This document shows positions 8,153-15,830 of a DNA stretch of 49,836 nt, in pieces. The notes beneath the pieces were generated by a model, which was not told the DNA's origin, made no database searches, and saw nothing but the letters and a program-made list of their open reading frames with translations. Position numbers and translations under genes: made by a program. The stretch comes from CAYILR01 sp964364175 (GTDB lineage Bacteria > Bdellovibrionota > UBA1018), in contig CAYILR010000033.1 in assembly GCA_964364175.1 (NCBI GenBank), forward strand, positions 1-49,836, written 5' to 3'. Positions within the stretch are counted from its first letter, which is position 1. Each line of letters starts with the position of its first letter.

Positions 8153-8811
8153 CAGAACCTCCCCCACCGGCGTTCTTCACGCTTGGAGCGTCGGTCCTCG
8201 TAGCGGAGCTTGTCCTCGACCCACGCGCCCATCCAAGCACCAGGGTTCTTGCGGCGGGCGAAGCGGCGCTTGAGGAACGTAATTTCTTCAAGGTTGTCGG
8301 TGCAGATGTCGGCCCACAGATCGAAGTACAGGGTATCGAACTTCACACCCTTGGGCGGCATCCACTCCAGTGCATCGGCGACGATGACCCCGAGCTTCGA
8401 TGCTTCGGGCACCTTGGCGCGCAGCGCAGGTATCACGAGGTCCACCACGTCTTGGTATTTCTCGATGACGGTCACGCTCGTGACCTCGGGCTTCTTCAAG
8501 ATCGGGATGAGCACCATGCCGATGCCGAGCCCCATGATGAGGACTTTGCCTTTGGCGTTGTGGATGACGTCGTAGTTCGTCACCTGCTCCATCCGGGTGT
8601 CGGTCATCATGAGCCCGTGGCCCTTGACCGTGAGGCGCACGTACTTGCCCTCAGGCACGTACTCGTCCCGGCGCCCCATCGCGGCCCGGATGGATGTGAA
8701 CTCCGAGGCTCGCTTGGAGACCTCGAAATGGTCGATCTTGGCTACGCCTTGCTCACCGGGAGGCACGATCTCGGCTACAGGCGTGAACATTGGCATGTGG
8801 CTGTTGCTCAT
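8152..8811 (-). CDS. Spermidine-synthase-fold / SAM-dependent methyltransferase-like protein (219 aa)
   Basis: A Rossmann motif I is clear (KVLIMGLGIGMVLIPIL), followed by VTSVTVIEKYQDVV with the acidic residue that binds the adenosyl ribose, then VIVADALEWMP and FDTLYFDLWAD. This order is that of spermidine synthase and related methyltransferase folds; phages carry such proteins with unknown substrates. I cannot tell polyamine transfer from methyl transfer. It is the first gene of a five-gene unit and its ATG lies six bases after a TATAAT box. Confidence 0.75.
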   Translation of the reverse strand: MSNSHMPMFTPVAEIVPPGEQGVAKIDHFEVSKRASEFTSIRAAMGRRDEYVPEGKYVRLTVKGHGLMMTDTRMEQVTNYDVIHNAKGKVLIMGLGIGMVLIPILKKPEVTSVTVIEKYQDVVDLVIPALRAKVPEASKLGVIVADALEWMPPKGVKFDTLYFDLWADICTDNLEEITFLKRRFARRKNPGAWMGAWVEDKLRYEDRRSKREERRWGRF

Positions 8812-8817
8812 AGTGCG

Positions 8818-8845
8818 ATTATATGCTTTGTTGAAGGAACGTCAA
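8818..8845 (-). promoter_or_regulatory. Leaderless promoter
   Basis: On the minus strand TTGACG (8845-8840), 16 bases, TATAAT (8823-8818), then six bases to the ATG at 8811. This is the best match to the consensus in the window and predicts a transcript starting at or within a base or two of the start codon. Confidence 0.75.
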
Positions 8846-8904
8846 GCGGCTTTGACGGATCCGTCTGATAGCTCGGCCCCGCACTTCCCAGGAGACAGAT
8901 CGAA

Positions 8905-9198
8905 TCACGGAGGCTCCTTGAAGACGCAACCGTTCTTGTGGCCGTCCTCCTCGAACGCACCGCAGGCGTGGCACTCCTTACGGCCTCGGGCGTCGCCCAT
9001 GTCGTCCCACTCCAGGTCTCCGAACGCTTTGCGCCACGCGGCGACTTGATCTTTTAGGGACGCAGGTTTTGGTTTTGGCGACGCAGGTGGCCCATCGTTT
9101 TGATGAATACCGCGTCGAGACGCTCCTTGTGCGGGACACAGGCGCCCCCCATTGGCCCCGTGCAAGAGCGCTTTGGCTCTGCATCGCACCTCGGGCAC
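8905..9198 (-). CDS. Zinc-ribbon-like ORF without a convincing start (possible frameshift continuation)
   Basis: The 3' half reads VAAWRKAFGDLEWDDMGD then CHACG...GC, a plausible metal-binding small protein. In this frame the only start is GTG 9198, and the first ~40 residues overlap a better gene (9054-9248) in another frame and look non-coding. The two ORFs together would make one protein if ribosomes slip by -1 near 9056-9075, where CAAAACCAAAACC occurs; a sequencing indel is the simpler alternative. Confidence 0.4.
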   Translation of the reverse strand: MPEVRCRAKALLHGANGGRLCPAQGASRRGIHQNDGPPASPKPKPASLKDQVAAWRKAFGDLEWDDMGDARGRKECHACGAFEEDGHKNGCVFKEPP

Positions 9199-9248
9199 GT
9201 AGTCTGTAGCGCCGTTTGATTCCTTTCTTGGCGTTGAGTCTTCAGCAT
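9054..9248 (-). CDS. Small zinc-finger protein (about 64 aa)
   Basis: CPRCDAEPKRSC...GACVPHKERLD is a CxxC-x(n)-C-x(n)-HxxR arrangement that I know from many small actinobacterial and phage proteins of unknown role. Start at ATG 9248; an ATG at 9254 adds two residues. See the overlapping ORF at 8905-9198. Confidence 0.6.
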   Translation of the reverse strand: MLKTQRQERNQTALQTTCPRCDAEPKRSCTGPMGGACVPHKERLDAVFIKTMGHLRRQNQNLRP

Positions 9249-9250
9249 GG

Positions 9251-9679
9251 TCACCTCGTCTGTAGAAGCAGAAGCCTCGGTCCCTGAAAAGGCTTGGGCT
9301 CGGGGTCGAGGTTCAGGGCCTTGGCCAGGGCCTCATGAGTGTTGTTGGAGCTATCTGGGCGGTCGACAGCCAAGCCTTGGCCCGGCCACCGTTGGGGCTC
9401 GGGCTGCTCGGGCTCCCTGGGCCAGATCCGACGCTCCAGGCCCCGGAGTCGAAGCTCGCGCGTGTAGCACTCGTTCGTGAAGCGCACGAACTTGTGGGCC
9501 ACGAGCCAGCGCAACGCAACGTCGAGCTTGTCGAGATCGGCCGTGAGCTTGGAGGCTTCCACCATGTCCATGAACGTGGCGGACTCGTAGACCATGAGGT
9601 GGTCGATCGCGAGCTTGAACTCCTCGGTGACCTCAGGGAGCGGCATGGTCCTGTAGTCGGAGCGCTTGCGGTAGGTCAT
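9251..9679 (-). CDS. Hypothetical protein (142 aa)
   Basis: From ATG 9679, which overlaps the upstream stop by four bases. The N-terminal ~85 residues look like a small winged-helix or tetrahelical domain (EEFKLAIDHLMVYESATFMDMV, LDKLDVALRWLVAHKFVRFTN). The tail is Pro/Arg/Gln-rich. A DNA-binding role is only a guess. An ATG at 9646 with AGGA upstream is an alternative start. Confidence 0.65.
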   Translation of the reverse strand: MTYRKRSDYRTMPLPEVTEEFKLAIDHLMVYESATFMDMVEASKLTADLDKLDVALRWLVAHKFVRFTNECYTRELRLRGLERRIWPREPEQPEPQRWPGQGLAVDRPDSSNNTHEALAKALNLDPEPKPFQGPRLLLLQTR

Positions 9680-9909
9680 CGGACCAACTGCTGCCACTCT
9701 GCGAGCTTCTTGGCGTCTGGCCGCAGGTCGTCGACCACACACATGACAGCCTCACGCAGCGCCGTCCGAAGAGACTCAGTCTCCTGTTCCTTGGCCTCGC
9801 GCTCACGGCGACCTTCGGCGCCATGGACGGGGCATTCAGGATCTTCCGAGATGAACGGGCCGCCGATGATGAAGCATTGGTGACCACAGGTGTTCTTGAA
9901 GTCGGTCAT
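9676..9909 (-). CDS. Small hypothetical protein (77 aa)
   Basis: MTDFKNTCGHQCFIIGGPF then DPECPVHG gives a Cys/His set that could bind a metal ion, followed by a charged helix (REREAKEQETESLRTALREAV). It overlaps the next gene by four bases and follows the 145-aa protein by five. No family recognised. Confidence 0.65.
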   Translation of the reverse strand: MTDFKNTCGHQCFIIGGPFISEDPECPVHGAEGRREREAKEQETESLRTALREAVMCVVDDLRPDAKKLAEWQQLVR

Positions 9910-9914
9910 TGGTG

Positions 9915-10352
9915 TCACTTCCCCGCTTCCAAGATCTGGTGCGTCTTGGTCCACGCCTCGTCGATGACCCACGGCCAGATGCCCGTGATCGAGCCAAAGA
10001 CCTTCTCCTTCAAGGAGTCGAGCCCCTGCTTCTCGGTGCCGTACCCGTAGCTGTCGCTCGGGACATGGCCCTGGCCGGCGAGGACGTCGGTGAAGACGCA
10101 GAAGTCGAAGCGCCCACGCTTGTCCTTGCGCCGACGAAAGCAGCCTTGGCTGTCCTTGCCGCTCACCGTACACAACAGGACCAGGAGCGGGTTTCCCTCC
10201 TTGTCCGAAGGCACGAACACGCGCTTGATGATGCGGACGGGCTCACCGGTGCCGTTGCGGTCGTAGAACTTGCAGCGCCAGTGGCGCCGCAGGTTGGACC
10301 GCTGGGCGGGCGTCAGGTGGGCGACGATGATGGGGAAGGTCTTGGTGGTCAT
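9915..10352 (-). CDS. Hypothetical protein (145 aa)
   Basis: Alpha/beta, no recognised motif. Segments include TFPIIVAHLTPAQRSNLRRHW and NPLLVLLCTVSGKD followed by a basic RRRKDKRGR patch. Good coding character, ATG 10352. Part of the unit starting at the 11412 promoter. Confidence 0.65.
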   Translation of the reverse strand: MTTKTFPIIVAHLTPAQRSNLRRHWRCKFYDRNGTGEPVRIIKRVFVPSDKEGNPLLVLLCTVSGKDSQGCFRRRKDKRGRFDFCVFTDVLAGQGHVPSDSYGYGTEKQGLDSLKEKVFGSITGIWPWVIDEAWTKTHQILEAGK

Positions 10353-10360
10353 GGTGCGCT

Positions 10361-10555
10361 CTACCTTTCGTCGTTCATTCGGTCCATCGACTCGGACGCG
10401 GCGATGGCGGTCTCAATCTCGTCGATCCAGACCTTGAGGTTCTCCCGGTACTCCTCGGCCGAGCACTTGACGCCGTCAGCTTGACCGATGGCGTCCCGGA
10501 TGATGTCGTTGAACTTGTCGTCGATGCTCTGCGGCACAGCTTCCTCCTCTACCAC
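10361..10555 (-). CDS. Small hypothetical acidic protein (64 aa)
   Basis: Start is set at GTG 10555, whose second codon overlaps the TAG of the upstream gene; translation upstream of it looks non-coding. The product is acidic and helical (DDKFNDIIRDAIGQADGV, EEYRENLKVWIDEIETAIAA). No family recognised. Confidence 0.6.
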   Translation of the reverse strand: MVEEEAVPQSIDDKFNDIIRDAIGQADGVKCSAEEYRENLKVWIDEIETAIAASESMDRMNDER

Positions 10556-10971
10556 GGAACCGGGGTTCCGCCTTCGGGGCCATCTTCTTGGTGTCGGTAG
10601 TCGACGCCGTCCCAGGCGTCTGGTGGTGGCCACGCGAACTCGTCTCCGGCCAGGATCCGACGTTCGGTCGGCCAGCCGTTGCTGTTGTCGCGGCCCGGTG
10701 CTCCAGGAAGGAAGCCCGTGAGGTCACGATTGGACTGGATGTAGCGGAGGCTGTTGAACAGCGCGAGCGCGTCAGCCCAGGTCGTGAAGAACCGAACGAG
10801 CGAGGTGTCGTCGTCGCCGCTGATGCCGACGACGTGGTGCCCGCCTTCCTCCGGCCCGTTGCCGGAGATGCGGACCTCGCAGTAGCCGCCCGCGAAGGTG
10901 GGGTGCCAGTCCATATCTGTTGGAACGTGCTTCACGAAGACGGGCGTCTGGTTGAGGAAGGAAGTGGTCAC
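10549..10971 (-). CDS. Hypothetical protein (140 aa)
   Basis: GTG 10971 overlaps the TGA of the preceding gene (GTGA), which decides the start. Segments include GYCEVRISGNG, HHVVGISGDDD and LVRFFTTWADALALFNSLRY. The last third is Pro/Trp/Asp-rich. No family recognised. Confidence 0.65.
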   Translation of the reverse strand: MTTSFLNQTPVFVKHVPTDMDWHPTFAGGYCEVRISGNGPEEGGHHVVGISGDDDTSLVRFFTTWADALALFNSLRYIQSNRDLTGFLPGAPGRDNSNGWPTERRILAGDEFAWPPPDAWDGVDYRHQEDGPEGGTPVPW

Positions 10972-11405
10972 GGACCCTCCAAGATGACCACGTTGTTGAG
11001 GTCGGTCTCGTACCAGTACGAGCCCTCGCCAGCCCACACGACAACGCCCTGATGGACCTCACCGCCGTGGACGTAGCCGCGGTGCATCCGCGTAGCCGTG
11101 ACCTGGTAAGCGCGGCCCGCGGTCTTGCCGCCTTTCGCACGGCTGTACTTGGGATTCGTGCTCCAGATTTTCGCACCGGCCTTGATGCGGACCGACCAGA
11201 GAACGTTGCCCTCCGGGATGTCAGGACCAAAGGGGCCGACGTGCTCCAACTCCTTGAGTCCGTTCTTCTCCATCCAGACCGCACAGGTGAGGGCGTCCTC
11301 CATCTCGTTTCGCAGCTTGCGCCGGACCTCAGACGCGATGTCGGGGTCTTTGAGGGTGGACTCTCGAACAGCGGCCATTTCGAGGAGCGAGGTCGGCGTG
11401 AACAT
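10968..11405 (-). CDS. Hypothetical protein (145 aa), first gene of a leaderless unit
   Basis: The N-terminal helical half contains STLKDPDIASEVRRKLRNEM; the C-terminal half is beta-rich with basic patches (KYSRAKGGKTAGRAYQVTATR). The ATG lies six bases after a TAGACT -10 box. Probably co-transcribed with genes down to 8905. Confidence 0.65.
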   Translation of the reverse strand: MFTPTSLLEMAAVRESTLKDPDIASEVRRKLRNEMEDALTCAVWMEKNGLKELEHVGPFGPDIPEGNVLWSVRIKAGAKIWSTNPKYSRAKGGKTAGRAYQVTATRMHRGYVHGGEVHQGVVVWAGEGSYWYETDLNNVVILEGP

Positions 11406-11411
11406 ACCAGC

Positions 11412-11439
11412 AGTCTAGTACCAGGGAAACGAGCGTCAA
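11412..11439 (-). promoter_or_regulatory. Leaderless promoter
   Basis: Minus strand TTGACG (11439-11434), 16 bases, TAGACT (11417-11412), six bases, ATG at 11405. Same geometry as at 765 and 8818. Confidence 0.65.
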
Positions 11440-11572
11440 GGGCTATTGACTTATCCTACATAGCGAAACAGGCGGATTCGATCCGATAGCACGGTCGGTC
11501 GATCCGGAATCGACAGTCTCGACGCACCAAAAGGCCCGCTGGCGTACATTACAAGTTAGGAGGTTCGATTAT

Positions 11573-11905
11573 ATGACCCAGATCCACCCCGAGGCCCACG
11601 CGGCCCTGATGACCGACCGCCCCGAAATGCTGGCTCTGCTGCGCGCCAGGCTGGCCCAGGAGGGCCGGTTGACCGAGGACGCGGGCCTACTGTTGAACGC
11701 GCTGGAGCAGGCCCTGGAGGCGTCCTGGGAGGCCCGGCGTCGCGCCGCTGAGGTCGACAAGGTCTTGAAGGACCAGGTCCGCGTCCTCAAGGGCGCCGCG
11801 GGGCAGTCAGAGGCCCTCCGAGACGTCTTGGAGCACGGAGGCACCTACCAGAACGCCGTGGACCGCAACCAGGATGATGGGGCGGATACCACCCTGAGGG
11901 CATGA
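11573..11905 (+). CDS. Hypothetical helical protein (110 aa)
   Basis: Strong TTAGGAGG ribosome site 11 bases before ATG 11573, unlike the leaderless genes. The product is almost wholly helical (AALMTDRPEMLALLRARLAQEG, LLNALEQALEASWEARRRAAEV), perhaps a short coiled coil. It is a single-gene unit closed by a good terminator at 11911-11944. No family recognised. Confidence 0.7.
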   Translation: MTQIHPEAHAALMTDRPEMLALLRARLAQEGRLTEDAGLLLNALEQALEASWEARRRAAEVDKVLKDQVRVLKGAAGQSEALRDVLEHGGTYQNAVDRNQDDGADTTLRA

Positions 11906-11910
11906 AAGAC

Positions 11911-11944
11911 AAACACCCGACCAGGGACGCCTGATCGGGTGTTT
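11911..11944 (+). terminator. Rho-independent terminator
   Basis: Stem AAACACCCGA / TCGGGTGTTT with an inner CAGG-GACG-CCTG extension, ending in TTT. Lies five bases after the stop of the 110-aa gene. Confidence 0.75.
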
Positions 11945-12000
11945 GCGCTCCTCGAATCCGGCTTGTGCCCCTTGGAGGACCGAAACCGAGGAGCAGTGGA

Positions 12001-12072
12001 GACGACGGCCGGGCTTGAACCGGCTGTTACACGTTTTGCAGACGTGGCCTTCGACTCTTCGGGCTCGTCGTC
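12001..12072 (-). tRNA. tRNA-Cys(GCA)
   Basis: Acceptor GACGACG/CGTCGTC, anticodon loop CTGCAAA on a perfect 5-bp stem, 5-base variable loop, T arm with TTCAAGC. CCA is encoded after a discriminator T. Confidence 0.9.
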
Positions 12073-12081
12073 AGATGCTCG

Positions 12082-12369
12082 TCAGGCGGCTGTCCGCTCT
12101 CTACGCCATGGGTCCAGGCCCGCACGCAGCCGCTCCATGCTGCCCTCGTCACCTCGACGGATGACACTGATGAAGCCGCAGCCCTCGGCACCGCAGCCGC
12201 AGATGACGAAGTGCTCCCGCACGATCTCGTCGGTGCGCTCGATGAGCCCGCGCTTGAGCGCCGAGTTGTAGATGTCCATGTCGTGACGGATGAGCCGCAT
12301 CCCGAGCCCCGTCTGGAACTTGGTGTGCGTGGTTCGCTGTCGTGATCGTTTGCCGTTCGTGTAGCTCAT
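12082..12369 (-). CDS. Hypothetical protein between tRNAs (95 aa)
   Basis: Basic N-terminus (TNGKRSRQRTTHTKF), then a helix and CGCGAEGCGF, a possible metal-binding knuckle. It lies between tRNA-Cys and tRNA-Gln on the same strand, so it is probably on the tRNA transcript. GAGG precedes the ATG by about nine bases. No family recognised. Confidence 0.6.
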   Translation of the reverse strand: MSYTNGKRSRQRTTHTKFQTGLGMRLIRHDMDIYNSALKRGLIERTDEIVREHFVICGCGAEGCGFISVIRRGDEGSMERLRAGLDPWRRERTAA

Positions 12370-12435
12370 GTTGAACCTCAGAGAAGAGGGCGGTTTGTTT
12401 AACGTCGCTTCGACCGCCGTGCGACATCTGTTGGT

Positions 12436-12505
12436 TGAGGCACACGGATTTGAACCGCGATAAACAGGATCAGAACCTGTTGTCCTACCATTAGACGATG
12501 CCTCA
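12436..12505 (-). tRNA. tRNA-Gln(CTG)
   Basis: Acceptor TGAGGCA/TGCCTCA, anticodon arm ACAGG-TTCTGAT-CCTGT, T loop TTCAAAT. Confidence 0.9.
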
Positions 12506-12513
12506 TTGCTGGT

Positions 12514-12583
12514 GGACTCGAAGGATCTTGAAACCTTATCTTCCGGGCTTCAACCGGACGCTCTACCTTTGAGCTACGAGTCC
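12514..12583 (-). tRNA. tRNA-Phe(GAA)
   Basis: Acceptor GGACTCG/CGAGTCC, anticodon arm TCCGG-TTGAAGC-CCGGA. The T stem has one mismatch next to the loop. CCA encoded. Confidence 0.88.
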
Positions 12584-12592
12584 ATGGTCGGA

Positions 12593-13498
12593 CTACCAGC
12601 CTACCCTGCGTCGTTTTCTATGTGCCTCAACGCACACTATGCAGCGACACGCTTTTCTCCTGTATTTATACTCTGTTCCGTGAGGGGCCTCGATTTTCTC
12701 TGGAGATGGTATTCTAGAAACACCATTGGTTTTCAGGTGGTTTCTAACCGAGTTAGCGGAACACTTCAGCGCACGGCCAACTGCCTCTAAAGAGTTTTGT
12801 GATGTCATCTCCAGTAGTGTTTTAAGATCGGGCCAGTTCACAATGTGGGTTGTAATGCCTGATTGCATCCTCGTTTTCATAGCACAAGATCGGCATTGGG
12901 TAGACTTCCTAGTGATCCCCGCGCCACAGGACGTACACCGGTACGTTTTTGGAGGAGGACGATCTTGGTTTTTAGCTCCCCAGGTTGGTGTTTGTGTGTG
13001 GCAGTTAGGACAAAGGAAGCGTAGGTTCTCTAGGCGGCAGTCAAACTTGTCTCCGTTAATGTGGTCTACCTGCAATACAATCGGTTTGTTGTTCCAATAG
13101 CCGCCTACAGAACATCCAGGGACTGAGCACTGGTATGGTACGTCACTTTCCCGCATAGCAGACTTCAGGCGCGTGCCGCTCGGCGGCTTCAGACGGTCCT
13201 CACTGGTGTGAGCTTGGAGGAAGTAACTGGGGTCTTTCTTCTTTGAAGATGGTTGGCCTTTTCCCCAACTACGACCTTTGAAGTGGCTGAAATCGATTTT
13301 CAGCCTAACGGCCATTCCCTTTAGGTGCCCCGACATACCGCCGCTTGTGACTTTTCCTCTAAGCTTCCTCTGAACGTCGGCCCACGTAAAACTTGCTGCG
13401 ATTGCCTGCTCAAGAATGTCCTTAGTGTATTTTGTCGGCTTCACTGACCATCCTCCCGCCCTTACAGACTGGTGTAGGGCGTCTAATCGTGGAGGCAT
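12593..13498 (-). CDS. HNH homing endonuclease (301 aa)
   Basis: The centre carries an HNH nuclease with zinc ligands: CSVPGCSVGGYW, then LQVDHINGD (first His of HNH) and RLENLRFLCPNCHTQT. A second CxxC pair (RCTSCGAG...CRSC) follows, and the C-terminus resembles a helix-turn-helix (SLEAVGRALKCSANSVRNHLK). The DNA is visibly AT-richer than its neighbours, which fits recent arrival. It sits between tRNA-Phe and tRNA-His, a typical niche for free-standing phage homing endonucleases. AGGGA precedes the ATG. The target is unknown; a nearby tRNA is likely. Confidence 0.85.
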   Translation of the reverse strand: MPPRLDALHQSVRAGGWSVKPTKYTKDILEQAIAASFTWADVQRKLRGKVTSGGMSGHLKGMAVRLKIDFSHFKGRSWGKGQPSSKKKDPSYFLQAHTSEDRLKPPSGTRLKSAMRESDVPYQCSVPGCSVGGYWNNKPIVLQVDHINGDKFDCRLENLRFLCPNCHTQTPTWGAKNQDRPPPKTYRCTSCGAGITRKSTQCRSCAMKTRMQSGITTHIVNWPDLKTLLEMTSQNSLEAVGRALKCSANSVRNHLKTNGVSRIPSPEKIEAPHGTEYKYRRKACRCIVCVEAHRKRRRVGW

Positions 13499-13513
13499 TT
13501 CAGTCCCTAGTGG

Positions 13514-13589
13514 GGTGAGCGAGGAGACTCAAACTCCCTAATCTCGTGTTTCACAGACACGCCGCTCGGTCACTTCGCGTTCGCTCACC
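13514..13589 (-). tRNA. tRNA-His(GTG)
   Basis: Acceptor GTGAGCG/CGCTCAC, anticodon arm CGTGT-CTGTGAA-ACACG. The base before position 1 is G and pairs with C73, the hallmark of tRNA-His. Confidence 0.88.
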
Positions 13590-13619
13590 GTGAATGAACC
13601 GACTTTATCCTTTCGTGGT

Positions 13620-13691
13620 TGGAGCACCGGGATTCGGACCCGGATACGCCGCTTCAAAGGCGGAAGTCCTTGCCATTTAGACGATACTCCA
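13620..13691 (-). tRNA. tRNA-Gln(TTG)
   Basis: Acceptor TGGAGTA/TGCTCCA, anticodon loop CTTTGAA on CCGC/GCGG, T arm CCGGG-TCCGAAT-CCCGG. CCA encoded. Confidence 0.88.
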
Positions 13692-13781
13692 TCATCTGGA
13701 GCCGGGTTCGCCTTGGTGGCTCAGCCCGGCGAGAAGCTCGGCGGGCGTACAGCATCAGCGCGTGTTGCGGAGGAAGGCTAC

Positions 13782-13866
13782 AAGCGGGGTGAGATTTGAA
13801 CTCACGTTGTCCGGTGAAGGACGCCGGTTTTGGAGACCGGTGCGATAGCCACTACGCGACCCGCTT
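13782..13866 (-). tRNA. tRNA-Trp(CCA) with long variable arm
   Basis: Acceptor AAGCGGG/CCCGCTT, anticodon arm CCGGT-CTCCAAA-ACCGG, T loop TTCAAAT. The variable region is 18 bases and can fold (GTCC/GGAC), whereas tRNA-Trp normally has a 4-5 base variable loop. Confidence 0.82.
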
Positions 13867-14096
13867 TCAGATCAGCAACAGCGATGCTGCTCGAACTGAA
13901 AGCCACGCCAGCACGTAAAATGCTGCTGCACGCCCGAAGGTTGGCGTTGCTGCTGGCATTGGGTGCTGATGCGGATGGTGGTCGTCATGGGTCAGGTCCT
14001 CTGAGGATGGGAGGTGGCCGCCTGGCCCATCTCGGATACGGACGAGCCTGCCAGAGCCGGGATTCAGTTGTCAAGCTCGAATCGCAGATCCGCAGA

Positions 14097-14348
14097 TCAG
14101 CCTTGCTCCCGCTGTGACAACGCCAACAATCGGGCCTCGAACTTGGCCATGTCCATCGCAGGCGGGATCTCCCGTTCAAAGCGGCCGTCGATCGCAGCCA
14201 GGAGCCCGGCGTAGGTCCCGAAACCGAAACCGGCCGCGATGGCTTCGTAGAGGTGGCCGCTGCGGTTCCCTGGAAGAAGGGCGCGCATGGTCGCCTTCAA
14301 CTCCTTCACGTCGTCACGAGTCACGGTCGTCGCCTGGCTCGATGCCAT
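14097..14348 (-). CDS. Hypothetical protein (83 aa)
   Basis: Start at ATG 14348, overlapping the upstream gene's end by 35 bases. The segment RALLPGNRSGHLYEAIAAGFGFGTYAGLLAAI matches a short motif seen in bacterial proteins that begin with a 'SH.LEA.A.GLGF.TYAAL' helix pair; no activity is known to me. The 230 bases between this gene and tRNA-Trp show nothing recognisable. Confidence 0.65.
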   Translation of the reverse strand: MASSQATTVTRDDVKELKATMRALLPGNRSGHLYEAIAAGFGFGTYAGLLAAIDGRFEREIPPAMDMAKFEARLLALSQREQG

Positions 14349-14580
14349 GCTCCACCCACTGCCTGGCCTCCGCCTCGGTCTCCACGACAAGTTCGCAAGA
14401 CAGCACCCAAGCACCCCGCCCCCTGGCTTGCCAGTCCTCGAAGAAGGCCGCACCACGTGGGGGAGGGATGTCGTGATTGTGCTGGAGGAGAGTGCGGCGG
14501 CCGTCGATGACGATGTCGACCGTGGGTAGAGCTTCTGGCTCCGCCTCCGCGGGGAACATGCTTTGCTGTTTAGTAGCCAT
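14314..14580 (-). CDS. Hypothetical protein (88 aa)
   Basis: From ATG 14580. Contains a short beta pair (PTVDIVIDGRRTLLQHNHD) and an amphipathic C-terminal helix (ETEAEARQWVEHGI). No family recognised. First and last genes of the 15789-to-14097 unit overlap their neighbours, so co-translation is likely. Confidence 0.6.
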   Translation of the reverse strand: MATKQQSMFPAEAEPEALPTVDIVIDGRRTLLQHNHDIPPPRGAAFFEDWQARGRGAWVLSCELVVETEAEARQWVEHGIEPGDDRDS

Positions 14581-14585
14581 GAGCT

Positions 14586-14816
14586 TCAGTCGATCACCAG
14601 GACTCGGCAGGGTGAGCCCCATAGGGACCGTTCCTCGTCTGTCGGGTCGCGATTGAGGCGCCATTCCGTGAAGTCGCTTTCGCCGTCTGCCGACAGTGCC
14701 GAAACATCGCGAGCACTCGCTGGTCGGTACTCGTGGTCTGGAGCCGTCACGACGACGGGCATATCGTCCGGGAGCGACGCGATGAGCTTCTTGAGCTTGC
14801 CGACGGTTGTCTTCAT
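14586..14816 (-). CDS. Small hypothetical protein (76 aa)
   Basis: MKTTVGKLKKLIASLPDDMPVVVTAPDHEYRPAS resembles the many short proteins that begin 'VGELIEQLKKLPPD.PV' in bacteria and phages; function unknown. ATG 14816 overlaps the stop of the HigA-like gene by four bases. Confidence 0.65.
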   Translation of the reverse strand: MKTTVGKLKKLIASLPDDMPVVVTAPDHEYRPASARDVSALSADGESDFTEWRLNRDPTDEERSLWGSPCRVLVID

Positions 14817-15103
14817 GAGACCTTCTTCTTGTTCTTGTCTTGAGCCGCTCTCACCCTTGCCCGGTACAATTCCTCGTCCATCTGGAGCTTGACGAGGTCG
14901 GCGGCGAGGATGCCAAGGACGTACTCGCAGTGGATGGCGAACTTCCAGGTCACGCCAGCGACGCCCTGGACGATCTCGTTGACCTGCTTCCGGGACGTGC
15001 CCATCCGCAAGGCGAAGTCGGCCTGGGTCATCTCCTTCTCGGCGAGCTTCTTGCGCAAGAAGGCCGGGGCTTCGACGAGCGGAGGTCCGGGGCTCTTCTT
15101 CAT
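14813..15103 (-). CDS. HigA-like XRE-family regulator (96 aa)
   Basis: A helix-turn-helix of the HigA antitoxin type: FLRKKLAEKEMTQADFALRMGTSRKQVNEIVQG, then AIHCEYVLGILAADLVKLQ corresponding to the HigA 'A..LE..LG.SA..W..LQ' region. GGAGGAG lies before ATG 15103. No HigB-type toxin gene is adjacent, so it may act as a stand-alone repressor. Confidence 0.72.
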   Translation of the reverse strand: MKKSPGPPLVEAPAFLRKKLAEKEMTQADFALRMGTSRKQVNEIVQGVAGVTWKFAIHCEYVLGILAADLVKLQMDEELYRARVRAAQDKNKKKVS

Positions 15104-15789
15104 GCTCTCCTCCACACGAACAGCGCGTCATGGACGCCGGACCATTGAGGGATGCTCACGACCTCGACCTCCTCGAACCCGGCTTTCTCAAGCCCATCCC
15201 AGAACATATCGTCTGCTGTGCAGCCTCCGTTGCCCTCACCGATGACGGCCAAGGTCTTGCCCTTCCAAGCTGCGAGGCTCTCGCTCGCCATCGGGTGAGC
15301 ATACGGCGGCCAACAGAGGAACAGCGTGCGGTCCGAGTGTGAGGCCAGGGCGTTCGTGGTTCCGACCTCCACTGGGCTCCAGAGTCGGGCGGCGCCTTTG
15401 CTGCCGTCTATCTCGCTGTGCCAGGCGTTCAGCGTGTTCGGTGGAGGACAGGCGTCGTAGGCGATGACGTCAGCACCGGCGTCGCGCAGGAGCTTGGCCC
15501 AGTAGCCGGTGCCGGCGCCCGTCTCGACGAGGGGAGAGAGCTTCGTCAGCGCGGCTATCGTTGCTCGGTTCGGGATGGCCCATGCGAACTGGCGAACGAG
15601 GCTTTCGCGCGCTCCGAACGTCGACAAGGACAGAAAACCAAGCGGATCGCCGACACGAACCTCAGCCGCGGCCTTGGCCGTCTGCCGGATGGCCTCGTCG
15701 TAGGGGCCGCCATGGTCCAACTGAGCGAGCATCTCCTGCCACTCACGTCGCCAGTAGCCGCGCATGAACGCGCTCGACTCGTCTTCCAT
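15100..15789 (-). CDS. SAM-dependent methyltransferase-like protein (229 aa)
   Basis: Motif I is LVETGAGTGYWAKLLRDAGADVIAYDACPP, with the acidic residue at the end of strand 2. Further on FLCWPPYAHPMA resembles the (D/N/S)PP(Y/W) catalytic motif of amino-methyltransferases, though the first residue is Trp. GEGNGGCTADD and IPQWSGVHDALFVW are other conserved-looking blocks. I recall homologues annotated only as uncharacterised. ATG 15789 lies six bases after a -10 box. Confidence 0.7.
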   Translation of the reverse strand: MEDESSAFMRGYWRREWQEMLAQLDHGGPYDEAIRQTAKAAAEVRVGDPLGFLSLSTFGARESLVRQFAWAIPNRATIAALTKLSPLVETGAGTGYWAKLLRDAGADVIAYDACPPPNTLNAWHSEIDGSKGAARLWSPVEVGTTNALASHSDRTLFLCWPPYAHPMASESLAAWKGKTLAVIGEGNGGCTADDMFWDGLEKAGFEEVEVVSIPQWSGVHDALFVWRRA

Positions 15790-15795
15790 GTTGCC

Positions 15796-15824
15796 ACATT
15801 GGCGGACTTGTTGCTTCGTGTCAA
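15796..15824 (-). promoter_or_regulatory. Leaderless promoter (divergent pair)
   Basis: Minus strand TTGACA (15824-15819), 17 bases, CAATGT (15801-15796), six bases, ATG 15789. It is back to back with the plus-strand promoter at 15831. Confidence 0.6.
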
Positions 15825-15830
15825 GTCTCG

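Noticed and set aside
14813..15103. Complete HigBA toxin-antitoxin system
   Set aside because: Only the HigA-like half is present; the neighbours do not resemble HigB/RelE toxins.
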